DNA of 9,289 bases, from the NCBI GenBank assembly GCA_007571275.1, contig RKRS01000199.1, positions 1-9,289 of the forward strand, in the 5' to 3' direction. The position numbers were made by a program, and so were the translations under genes. Below are positions 1 to 6,155 of this stretch, in pieces (the stretch's first letter is position 1; each line of letters opens with the position of its first letter). The DNA is from Dehalococcoidia bacterium. GTDB taxonomy: Bacteria > Chloroflexota > Dehalococcoidia > Bin125. The notes beneath the pieces are model-generated. The model did no database searches and was not told the origin of the DNA. It saw only the letters and a list, made by a program, of their open reading frames with translations.

Positions 1-2
1 CT

Positions 3-1127
3 ATGGCTCAATCTGACGACTTTTATGAGATTCTTGGTCTGTCTCGTGAGGCCTCGCAGGATGAGATCCGGCGGGCGTTTCGCAAGCTGGCGATGGAGCA
101 CCATCCTGATCGCGTGACCGACCCGGCGCAGAAGGAGGTCTCGGAGGCCAAGTTCAAGCGCATCGCCGCCGCGTACGAAGTGCTCTCCGACCCTGAGAAG
201 AAGGCGAAGTACGACCAGTACGGTTCGGCCGGGGCGTTTGCTCAGGGGACTGGTTTCGAGGGATTCGACTTCGGCGGCTTTGGCGACATCTTCGACGCCT
301 TCTTTGGCGGGCGCCGCGCGGCCGGCCCCATCCGCGGCGGAGACCTGCGCATCCAGATCGAGCTGGACTTTGAGGAGGCCGTGTTCGGCTGCGAGGAGGA
401 AATTCGCGCCTCGCGGCTCGAGCACTGCACGGTCTGCGGCGGATCTGGTGGTGAGCCTGGTACCCAGCGCGTGCCCTGTACGGTCTGTGGCGGCACGGGC
501 GAGGTACGGCGCACGCAGAGCAACGTCTTTGGACGCTTTGTCAATGTCGCTCCCTGTGAACCGTGCGAGGGCGAGGGCGCGGTGATCGAGCATCCTTGCA
601 AGGCTTGTGGCGGCGTCGGCCGCGAGCAGCGTAATCGCCGACTGAAAGTGAAAATCCCCGCCGGCGTCACGGACGGCGCACAGATGCGGCTCTCGGGCGA
701 GGGCGACGCCGGCTTGCGCGGTGGTCCGGCGGGCAATCTCTACGTCGATATCGGCGTGCGCCCGCACGAACTGTTCCTGCGCGACGGCAACGATTTGATT
801 CTGCCGCTCCACCTCAATGTGGCCCAGGCTACGCTCGGCGCGACGGTCGATATTCCCGGCATCAACGGACAGGGTCAGCCGCTCAATGTGCCTGCCGCCA
901 CTCAGCACGGTCACGAGTTCCGTCTGCGCGGCGAAGGCGTTCCGCATCTGCGTGGACGCGGTCGCGGCGATCTGCGCGTGCAGGTCAACGTTGACGTGCC
1001 GCGCAAGCTGACCAGCGAGCAACGCGCCCTGTTCGAACAGCTCGCCGAGCTGCTCGATGAACCTGCGAATCGTGGTGGCGACGACGACAGCGTGTTCTCG
1101 CGCATCCGTGGAGCGTTCTCCAATTAG
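3..1127 (+). CDS. dnaJ: Chaperone protein DnaJ (Hsp40)
   Basis: Co-chaperone that delivers unfolded proteins to DnaK and stimulates its ATPase through the J domain; cytoplasmic. The 374-residue product has the full type I layout. A J domain spans about residues 5-72 with the HPD tripeptide at 34-36, followed by a Gly/Phe-rich linker at about 80-110. The zinc-finger region has four CxxCxGxG repeats starting at Cys142, Cys159, Cys185 and Cys199; the third reads CEPCEGEG. Two C-terminal substrate-binding beta domains follow, with the family motif FRLRGEGVP at 306-314. Length is normal for DnaJ. The ATG lies two bases into the window, so its ribosome binding site and any upstream grpE or dnaK are out of view. 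The next gene, prmA, probably overlaps its 3' end. Confidence 0.97.
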   Translation: MAQSDDFYEILGLSREASQDEIRRAFRKLAMEHHPDRVTDPAQKEVSEAKFKRIAAAYEVLSDPEKKAKYDQYGSAGAFAQGTGFEGFDFGGFGDIFDAFFGGRRAAGPIRGGDLRIQIELDFEEAVFGCEEEIRASRLEHCTVCGGSGGEPGTQRVPCTVCGGTGEVRRTQSNVFGRFVNVAPCEPCEGEGAVIEHPCKACGGVGREQRNRRLKVKIPAGVTDGAQMRLSGEGDAGLRGGPAGNLYVDIGVRPHELFLRDGNDLILPLHLNVAQATLGATVDIPGINGQGQPLNVPAATQHGHEFRLRGEGVPHLRGRGRGDLRVQVNVDVPRKLTSEQRALFEQLAELLDEPANRGGDDDSVFSRIRGAFSN

Positions 1128-2040
1128 TCAGTCTGCGAACCTGCTGCGAGTCGCGCTCAGCATCGACGTGGCGCAGGTCGAGCTGGGTATCACCGCCTGG
1201 GAACTCGTCGGCATACACAACTCGAGCGTCGAGTACGAACTTGGCGAGCCGACTGAGGAGCCCTGGCCCGGACATGACAACCGCCCCAGGCAGGGCGGTC
1301 GCGCGGAGGTCGTCGCCTATCTGCCTGCTGGGCAATGGAGCGAGATCGAGCGCGCTGCGCGGTCGGCGGCAACCAGGCTGTTCGGCAGCGCACCGTCATA
1401 CCAGGTGAAGCGTCTGCCCAGCCGCGACTGGCGGACGGCCTGGCACGATCACTTCAATCTCGTTCGGATTCCGGGCTCGCAACCGATCATCGTTCGTCCA
1501 CCACATATCGACTACGAGTCCAAGCCGGGTGAGTTGGTTGTCGATCTCGTTCCTGGCCTCGCGTTCGGTACGGGTCAGCATCAATCGACGCGTCTCTGTC
1601 TGGGCTTCCTCGCCGATCAGATACAGGGAGGCGAGCGCGTACTCGACGTTGGCGCGGGTAGCGGCATTCTGGCTGTCGCCGCCGCCAGGTTGGGCGCCGC
1701 GTCGGTGCTGGCGACGGACATTGATCCATTGGCGGTCGATGCCGCCCGACAGACCGTCAGGCAGAATCAGTTGGGCGCTCTGGTCGAAGTCAGGGAAGGT
1801 TCGGTTCCGACCGGCGAGACATTCGACCTCGTTACGGCCAACCTCACTGCCGACATTCTGCAGTATCTGGCCAACGATTTGGCGCGGGCGCTCCGCTCTG
1901 GAGGCATGCTGATCGCCAGTGGGCTGGTCACCTCGCGGCAGGAAGAAGTCGCCGCGACTTTGACCACCGCGGGACTACGCTTGATCTCGGTGCGTGCCGA
2001 AGATGACTGGCGCGCATTGCTCTGTGCGCTTTCTGCGTAG
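1108..2040 (+). CDS. prmA: Ribosomal protein L11 methyltransferase PrmA
   Basis: SAM-dependent enzyme that methylates lysine and N-terminal amino groups of ribosomal protein L11 in the cytoplasm. Numbered from the GTG at 1108 (310 residues), the N-terminal substrate-recognition domain covers about 1-110. The linker motif DWRTAWHDHF is at 107-116. The PrmA signature PGLAFGTGQHQST is at 149-161; the usual DPG aspartate is Val148 here. SAM motif I (VLDVGAGSGILAV) is at 178-190, the acidic loop ATDIDP at 202-207, and ANLTADIL at 244-251. The start is uncertain. The frame is open from an ATG at 1057 inside dnaJ, but family alignment would begin near residue 11. The GTG at 1108, overlapping dnaJ by 20 bases, is the nearest standard start and has no clear Shine-Dalgarno. 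Translational coupling to dnaJ is likely. The stop lies 21 bases from the convergent SDR stop. Confidence 0.92.
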   Translation: MERSPISQSANLLRVALSIDVAQVELGITAWELVGIHNSSVEYELGEPTEEPWPGHDNRPRQGGRAEVVAYLPAGQWSEIERAARSAATRLFGSAPSYQVKRLPSRDWRTAWHDHFNLVRIPGSQPIIVRPPHIDYESKPGELVVDLVPGLAFGTGQHQSTRLCLGFLADQIQGGERVLDVGAGSGILAVAAARLGAASVLATDIDPLAVDAARQTVRQNQLGALVEVREGSVPTGETFDLVTANLTADILQYLANDLARALRSGGMLIASGLVTSRQEEVAATLTTAGLRLISVRAEDDWRALLCALSA

Positions 2041-2061
2041 TGGGAAGCGGATCGCTCTCGA

Positions 2062-2841
2062 TTACCAGGCAGGTGAGGCGCCGCCGTCGATGTTGATGGC
2101 GCAGCCGGAGATGAAACTGGCAGCGTCTGAGGCGAGGAACACGATCATGTTCGCCGCCTCTTCCGACGTGCCGATGCGCTTGACCGGAATGCCCTGTCCC
2201 ACGTTTTCGAGGAAGTCCTCATAGCTGGCGTCGGGCATGCGCGCCTGGTGGAATCCGTGCCATTGAGCTGAATCGACCGAGCCGATGCAGGCTGCATTGA
2301 CCAGAATTTGGTCGGCCGCGACCTCTTTGCTGAGCGCTTTGGTCATAGCCAGGCCGGCCGCTCGTGATGCAGCGGTCGGCATCGAGCCGGCGCCTGGAGT
2401 CTTGCAGCCGATGTTGAGCAGGTTGACAATGCGCCCGCCGCCGCGTTCTCGCATCGACGGAAGACAGAGCTTGGCCAACCGCAGCGCGCCATAGAGCTTG
2501 AGGTCGAGGTCGACCGCCCAGGTCTCGATCTCATGGTTCTCGATCAGGCCGGAGGACGACTGTCCGGCGTTGTTAATCAGGATGTCCACTCCGCCGAAGC
2601 GATCAGTGGCGGCCTCGACGAGTCGTTGGCAATCGGCGTCGGAGGTGACGTCCGTCGAGAGCGCCAGGCAGTCGCCTCCGACTGCTTCGATCGCGGCCTT
2701 GGCTTCGTCCAGCGGTCCCGGTCGTCGAGCGCCGATCACGACCGATGCGCCCTCCTGGGCCAGGAGGATCGCGGTCGCCCGACCGATGCCCTCTGAGCCG
2801 CCGGTTACGATCGCCACTTTGCCGTCAAGCCCGAGTTCCAT
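2062..2841 (-). CDS. SDR-family oxidoreductase-like protein with degenerate active site
   Basis: Short-chain dehydrogenase/reductase fold, 259 residues from the ATG at 2841; substrate unknown. An in-frame ATG four codons upstream (2853) is possible, but the chosen start gives the family-typical MELGLDGKVAIVTGG and has a G-rich stretch just ahead. The cofactor loop TGGSEGIG is at 13-20 and NNAG at 90-93. Arg39-Arg40 after the second strand fits NADP preference (inference). A C-terminal INIDGGASPAW resembles the usual SDR ending. Where the catalytic Ser, Tyr and Lys should be, the sequence reads Asn143, Thr156 and Arg160 (PTAASRAAG), and the usual Asn in the VNLKG-like stretch is Lys115. The Rossmann fold is clear, but the classical chemistry is not supported. 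It could be a member of a divergent SDR subfamily or a non-catalytic binding protein. It faces away from its neighbours and sits between prmA and rsmE. Confidence 0.88.
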   Translation of the reverse strand: MELGLDGKVAIVTGGSEGIGRATAILLAQEGASVVIGARRPGPLDEAKAAIEAVGGDCLALSTDVTSDADCQRLVEAATDRFGGVDILINNAGQSSSGLIENHEIETWAVDLDLKLYGALRLAKLCLPSMRERGGGRIVNLLNIGCKTPGAGSMPTAASRAAGLAMTKALSKEVAADQILVNAACIGSVDSAQWHGFHQARMPDASYEDFLENVGQGIPVKRIGTSEEAANMIVFLASDAASFISGCAINIDGGASPAW

Positions 2842-2951
2842 GCGACGCCCCATCCGCTGTGTTCGTCGAAGTTGTACAGTTTCTGTCCTAGCGGAGTCTA
2901 GCGCTCACCCTGTGATCCAACTTCGGGGTTTAGCTGAGGAGGCTCGGCGCG
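2842..2951. other. Divergent intergenic region between SDR gene and rsmE
   Basis: This 110-bp gap must hold the start signals of the minus-strand SDR gene and those of rsmE, unless rsmE is read from a distant promoter. I could not find a convincing sigma-70 promoter in either direction; TTGTAC at 2872-2877 is an isolated -35-like match. The hexamer CTAGCG occurs at 2888-2893 and again at 2898-2903, ten bases apart, which could be an operator but may be chance. The only firm signal is the rsmE Shine-Dalgarno near the right end. Confidence 0.4.
2936..2942 (+). promoter_or_regulatory. Ribosome binding site of rsmE
   Basis: GAGGAGG is a near-perfect Shine-Dalgarno sequence, nine bases ahead of the ATG at 2952. 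It fixes the rsmE start and shows that rsmE is initiated independently rather than by coupling to an upstream gene. Confidence 0.8.
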
Positions 2952-3755
2952 ATGAGCAGACAGGATGAAGGCCAGGTAACGGACGCATCCGGCGGTTTTG
3001 GGCTGGCGCCACGATATTTCCTGGATGAGTCGGCGCGGGTTGGGGACGACGGGATCGTGATCACGGGCGGCAAGGCGAATCGACTCAAGCGTGTGATGCG
3101 TATCCGCCGCGACGATCCGCTCGAACTGGTGCATCCACCGACCGACCGGCTCTACCAGGCTGTCGTCGAGCGAGTCACCCGGGACGACGTGATCTGCCAT
3201 GTGGTTGAACACCGCCCGCGTCGGGCGTTGCCACCGCCGCGGATTGTGCTGTCCGCCTCGCTGATCCGACCTCAACGTTATGACTTCATCATCGAGAAGG
3301 CGACAGAGCTGGGCGTCGACCAGATCCGCCCGGTCTGGTCGCAGCGGGCGTTGATCCGTGGCGACGCCGGCCAGCGCCTGCATCGTTGGCGTCGTCTGGC
3401 CACGGAGGCGGCCGAGCAATGCCGCCGTGAATATCGTCCGGAAATTCTTCCTCCGATCCAGGTGGTTGACCTGGTCTCCGAGAGTGCGAGCGCTAATACG
3501 TTGCGTCTGCTGGCCTCGGCCCTCGAACCGGAGCAACGGATCGCATCGATTTTCCAGCGACGCCGGGACGGTGGGTTGTCGGAGCCTGAGCTGGTCCATT
3601 TGTTGATCGGTCCTGAGGGTGGTTACACGTCGGATGAGTCCAGACTGGCCAGAAGTCACGGATGGCAGCCGATTTCGCTGGGCAATCGCCCGCTGCGGTC
3701 GGAGACGGCGGCGATCATCGCTGTCGCACTGACGCTCGAGGCGGCGCGCGTGTAA
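2952..3755 (+). CDS. rsmE: 16S rRNA (uracil-1498-N3)-methyltransferase RsmE
   Basis: SPOUT-class, SAM-dependent enzyme that methylates N3 of U1498 in helix 44 of 16S rRNA. The 267-residue length is slightly long for the family because of about 20 extra N-terminal residues. The N-terminal PUA-like part covers about 20-90, including the conserved FLDES and GGKANRLKRVMR stretches. The SPOUT domain follows with EKATELGVDQIRPVWSQR at 115-132 and EAAEQCRRE at 152-160, where Cys157 replaces the more usual Ser. The SAM-binding knot motifs are IGPEGG at 219-224 and LGNRPLRSETAA at 243-254. The start is set by the strong GAGGAGG upstream. In many bacteria, such as Bacillus subtilis, rsmE directly follows dnaJ-prmA; here a reversed SDR gene intervenes. 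The gene ends convergently with the M23 gene across a repeat-bearing gap. Confidence 0.95.
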   Translation: MSRQDEGQVTDASGGFGLAPRYFLDESARVGDDGIVITGGKANRLKRVMRIRRDDPLELVHPPTDRLYQAVVERVTRDDVICHVVEHRPRRALPPPRIVLSASLIRPQRYDFIIEKATELGVDQIRPVWSQRALIRGDAGQRLHRWRRLATEAAEQCRREYRPEILPPIQVVDLVSESASANTLRLLASALEPEQRIASIFQRRRDGGLSEPELVHLLIGPEGGYTSDESRLARSHGWQPISLGNRPLRSETAAIIAVALTLEAARV

Positions 3756-3779
3756 CGCATGTGTCAGGTGCTCGGCTGG

Positions 3780-3797
3780 TTCCTGCTTACGCAGGAA
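3780..3797. terminator. Hairpin between convergent genes, possible terminator
   Basis: A perfect 7-bp inverted repeat, TTCCTGC (3780-3786) and GCAGGAA (3791-3797), with a four-base TTAC loop and a possible extra G-U pair at the base. It lies 25 bases after the rsmE stop. There is no T-tract on either strand, so it is not a classical intrinsic terminator. It resembles the short palindromic REP-like units (CCTGC...GCAGG followed by ATGACGG) that are scattered through many genomes. It could still slow or end transcription from both converging genes. Confidence 0.45.
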
Positions 3798-3882
3798 TGA
3801 CGGAGAGGGAGCAGGAACGACGGCGGAGTGCGGATGTGATGGCGGGCAGGAACGATGGAGAGGAGACAGGAGTGGTGGAAGG
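3791..3882. repeat. Degenerate tandem repeats of about 20 bp
   Basis: Purine-rich units related to GCAGGAAYGAYGGAGAG start at 3791, 3811 and 3846. Weaker copies start near 3830 and at 3866, the latter matching at 11 of 17 positions. The steps are about 20, 19, 16 and 20 bases. The first unit doubles as the right arm of the hairpin at 3780-3797. The array runs up to the last base before the stop codon of the M23 gene. It looks like a decayed REP-type or minisatellite repeat cluster; the outer copies are strong and the middle one is weak. Confidence 0.5.
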
Positions 3883-5019
3883 TCAGGAGCTCTGGACCAG
3901 GTTGGTTGAGGTGAGCGCGTTTGCCGGATTTAATTCCTGGTGTGGATCGGGGAATTCGAGCAGTCGTATCCAGGGCAGGGGATTGACCGTTATGCCACGC
4001 ACGACCACTTCCCAGTGCAGATGCGGGCCGGTTGCCAGACCGGTTGCGCCCATCCGCGCGATCAGGTCGCCCTGTTCGACGACTGCTCCGGTGTTTTCCA
4101 AGACCTCGGAGAGGTGGTAATAGCCAGTAAACACGCCGCCGCCGTGATCGATGATGATGCCATTGCCGCGCCGTCGTGTTTGCCCTGTCCAGCTGACGAT
4201 CCCACTGTTCGCCGCCGTCACGGCAGAGCCGGTCAGGCCGCCGAAATCGATGCCGGTGTGATACTCCTCGATCGGGCCGCCGTTGAACGAGCGTTGTTCT
4301 CCATAGAGCGCTGTGATGTCGCCTTTAGTTGGTGGATCGAAGACACCCAGCCAGTGCAGCTGCGAGGTCAGCCTGGTCTGGAATGGTTGCCGCGCGGATT
4401 GATCGGCCTGGCGGATTGCCGGCTGGAGTAGCGCCGCGTTTGGGCCGTCAATCTGCAGATTGTCGACCGTCCACTCAACCGCGAGGATTTCGATCACTGT
4501 CTCCTGCCAGAGGAGTTGTTCTCCGCCTGGTCCCCAGACGGCCACGCTCAGTGATTGCGGCCCGACCGTGGCGTTGGCGTCGATGCCAAAGAAGCCAAGA
4601 AAACGATTCTCGTTGCGCAACAGTGAAAAGGTCTGACCCTGCCACGACATTGATGCGACCGACGCGCCCGGCGCCTCGACCACCAGCAGGATGGTCTGAC
4701 CCTGCGAGACCGGATTGGGGAGTACATAGACCAATGGCGCTGGCAGCGGGTCGGCGGACTCGGCTTCGGATATGGGCTCAGACGTCGCTGGTTCGCTGGC
4801 GATCTGTTGCGCCTGCGCCTGTTGCTGCGCCGGGTCATCATCGGGGGTGGTTGTAGAGGCGCTTGACTGAGGGTTGGGCGCGAATGGATCGAGGCCGTCT
4901 CCGCCACAGGCCGTGAGCAGCATGCCTGCACCGGCGCTGACCAGCGCGCGTAGCACGGTCCGTCGGCTGAGACGGACCGGCCCCGTGACTACCCGCTCGA
5001 GATCGCCCGCATGCGTCAT
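3883..5019 (-). CDS. Tat-exported M23 family metallopeptidase lipoprotein (LytM domain)
   Basis: Predicted zinc endopeptidase acting on peptidoglycan cross-links outside the cytoplasmic membrane, 378 residues. The N-terminus has a twin-arginine signal (SRRTVLRAL at 18-26), a hydrophobic stretch, and a lipobox LTAC ending at Cys38. This suggests Tat export followed by lipid anchoring. A Gln/Ser/Pro/Glu-rich linker follows at about 40-93. An all-beta, Ig-like region spans about 95-182, beginning PNPVSQGQTILLVVEAPG. The C-terminal LytM domain, about 235-350, keeps the zinc and catalytic residues: His254 and Asp258 in HTGID, His302 in YYHL, and HLH at 333-335. The ATG has no strong Shine-Dalgarno. 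It faces away from moxR, so the two may share the 144-bp upstream region. The target bond and whether it hydrolyses or only regulates are not known. Confidence 0.92.
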   Translation of the reverse strand: MTHAGDLERVVTGPVRLSRRTVLRALVSAGAGMLLTACGGDGLDPFAPNPQSSASTTTPDDDPAQQQAQAQQIASEPATSEPISEAESADPLPAPLVYVLPNPVSQGQTILLVVEAPGASVASMSWQGQTFSLLRNENRFLGFFGIDANATVGPQSLSVAVWGPGGEQLLWQETVIEILAVEWTVDNLQIDGPNAALLQPAIRQADQSARQPFQTRLTSQLHWLGVFDPPTKGDITALYGEQRSFNGGPIEEYHTGIDFGGLTGSAVTAANSGIVSWTGQTRRRGNGIIIDHGGGVFTGYYHLSEVLENTGAVVEQGDLIARMGATGLATGPHLHWEVVVRGITVNPLPWIRLLEFPDPHQELNPANALTSTNLVQSS

Positions 5020-5163
5020 GGTGACGGAACTACTTTACACATATATCAGCTACGCTCTGATCAAGTGTCCCCCAGAGCAGATGCGGGAAGCTGCATGAAC
5101 GTGCGGCGACCTGGCCATCATGAGTACGTGTGGGCGGCAGACCTGTAAGCGGAGAACTCCCTG
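5020..5163. other. Divergent intergenic region between M23 gene and moxR
   Basis: These 144 bases must drive the M23 gene leftward and moxR rightward. The core at about 5031-5050 is AT-rich for this genome. On the plus strand TTTACA at 5034-5039 resembles a -35 box but lacks a good -10. On the minus strand TTGATC (5064 to 5059) resembles a -35 box, with only a weak -10 (TGTGTA) 17 bases on. An inverted repeat, GCTCTG at 5054-5059 and CAGAGC at 5073-5078, could be an operator. A 17-codon reading frame runs from the ATG at 5095 to a TAA ending at 5148. None of these is strong enough to call alone. Confidence 0.4.
5151..5154 (+). promoter_or_regulatory. Ribosome binding site of moxR
   Basis: GGAG lies nine bases ahead of the ATG at 5164, within AAGCGGAGAACT. 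It supports that ATG as the moxR start. No other in-frame start lies close by with a comparable signal. Confidence 0.6.
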
Positions 5164-6114
5164 ATGGACAATCCCCGAACCGTGCTCCTGAGCGTCGTGG
5201 CCAATGTTGAGCGCGTGATCTTGGGCAAGACCAAAGAAGTGCGACAGGCGGTGGTCGCGCTCGTCGCCGATGGCCACTTGTTGATCGAGGATGTGCCGGG
5301 CACTGGCAAGACAATGCTCGCTCGCGCGCTGGCGGTCTCAACTGGCTGCACCTTCAACCGGATCCAGTTCACCCCTGACCTGTTGCCCTCGGACGTGACG
5401 GGGGTGTCTGTCTACAACCAGAAGACGCAGGATTTCGAGTGGCGACAAGGACCGATCTACTCGCAAATCGTGCTCGCTGACGAGATCAACCGCGCGACGC
5501 CGAAGACCCAGTCGGCGCTGCTCGAAGCGATGGAGGAGCGCCAGGTCACGGCCGATGGAGTCACGCGCCAACTCCCGCCGCCATTTATGGTCATGGCGAC
5601 CCAGAACCCGGTTGAATATGAAGGGACGTTTCCACTACCTGAGGCGCAGCTCGACCGCTTTCTCCTGCGCATCCATCTTGGCTATCCCGACGCCAACGAC
5701 GAGGTTGCAGTCCTGGAAGGCCAGCAACAGCAGCACCCGATCGAGTCACTGTCGCCGGTCACCTCGCCGGAGGAAGTGCGGGAAATTCACCGAGTGGCGC
5801 GTGACATCTGGGTCGATCCACAGCTGAAGCAGTACGCGGTACAGCTGGTTGCAGCGACCCGATCGCACGAGGCGGTCTACCTGGGCGCGTCGCCTCGTGG
5901 GTCGCTGGCCCTGTTCCGTTGCGCGCAGGCGTCAGCTCTGTTGGCTGGCCGCGATTACGTGATTCCCGACGACATTAAGTCGCTCGCGCACTCTGCGCTG
6001 GGACATCGAATCATCCTCAGCCCGTCGGCGCAGGTTCGCAACCAGGACGCGCGCACGGTGATCGACGACGTGCTTGATCGCGTGGCGGTGCCGGGCGCCA
6101 GAGCCGCATCATGA
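5164..6114 (+). CDS. MoxR-family AAA+ ATPase
   Basis: Cytoplasmic AAA+ ATPase of the MoxR group, which act as chaperone-like remodelers, often for metal insertion or assembly of vWA-domain partners. At 316 residues it is of normal length. The Walker A motif is VPGTGKT at 44-50 and Walker B is IVLADE at 102-107, followed by the group-typical INRATPKTQSALLEAMEER. The sensor 1 region is ATQNPVEYEG at 145-154, with Asn148. A probable arginine finger is in LDRF at 163-166. Sensor 2 is GASPRGS at 241-247, with Arg245 in the lid domain. It is the first gene of a tight plus-strand cluster with DUF58 and transglutaminase-like genes, which are the usual MoxR partners. Its TGA overlaps an ATG (ATGA at 6111-6114) that opens a short frame ending before the DUF58 start. 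The substrate is unknown. Confidence 0.95.
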   Translation: MDNPRTVLLSVVANVERVILGKTKEVRQAVVALVADGHLLIEDVPGTGKTMLARALAVSTGCTFNRIQFTPDLLPSDVTGVSVYNQKTQDFEWRQGPIYSQIVLADEINRATPKTQSALLEAMEERQVTADGVTRQLPPPFMVMATQNPVEYEGTFPLPEAQLDRFLLRIHLGYPDANDEVAVLEGQQQQHPIESLSPVTSPEEVREIHRVARDIWVDPQLKQYAVQLVAATRSHEAVYLGASPRGSLALFRCAQASALLAGRDYVIPDDIKSLAHSALGHRIILSPSAQVRNQDARTVIDDVLDRVAVPGARAAS

Positions 6115-6155
6115 GTTGGTTGACCGCTGGCTCGGGCTGCGGAACGGACTAGACC

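Noticed and set aside
2041..2061. Possible terminator between the convergent prmA and SDR genes
   Set aside because: The gap is only 21 bases, with at best a 4-bp AGCG/CGCT stem and no T-tract.
2842..2951. CIRCE-type heat-shock operator near the dnaJ/rsmE region
   Set aside because: No TTAGCACTC/GAGTGCTAA-like inverted repeat is present here or in the other gaps. If the cluster has one, it would lie upstream of the window.
2498..2968. Plus-strand open frame running from the SDR gene into the start of rsmE
   Set aside because: Composition is Ser/Arg/Pro-rich and shadow-like. It overlaps the SDR coding strand and the rsmE start, with no motif or ribosome binding site.
2898..3659. Long minus-strand open frame of 253 codons opposite rsmE
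   Set aside because: It lies wholly antisense to rsmE, which has clear family motifs and a strong ribosome binding site. The translation is rich in Arg, Gln and Asp with no recognisable domain, typical of a GC-rich shadow frame.
3756..3882. CRISPR array
   Set aside because: The units are short and degenerate, with almost no spacers between them and steps of 16 to 20 bases, unlike CRISPR repeats and spacers.
4329..4856. Plus-strand open frame of 175 codons, and another at 3940-4431, opposite the M23 gene
   Set aside because: Both are antisense to a gene with intact Tat signal, lipobox and zinc-binding motifs; their translations are Arg/Pro-rich without any domain.
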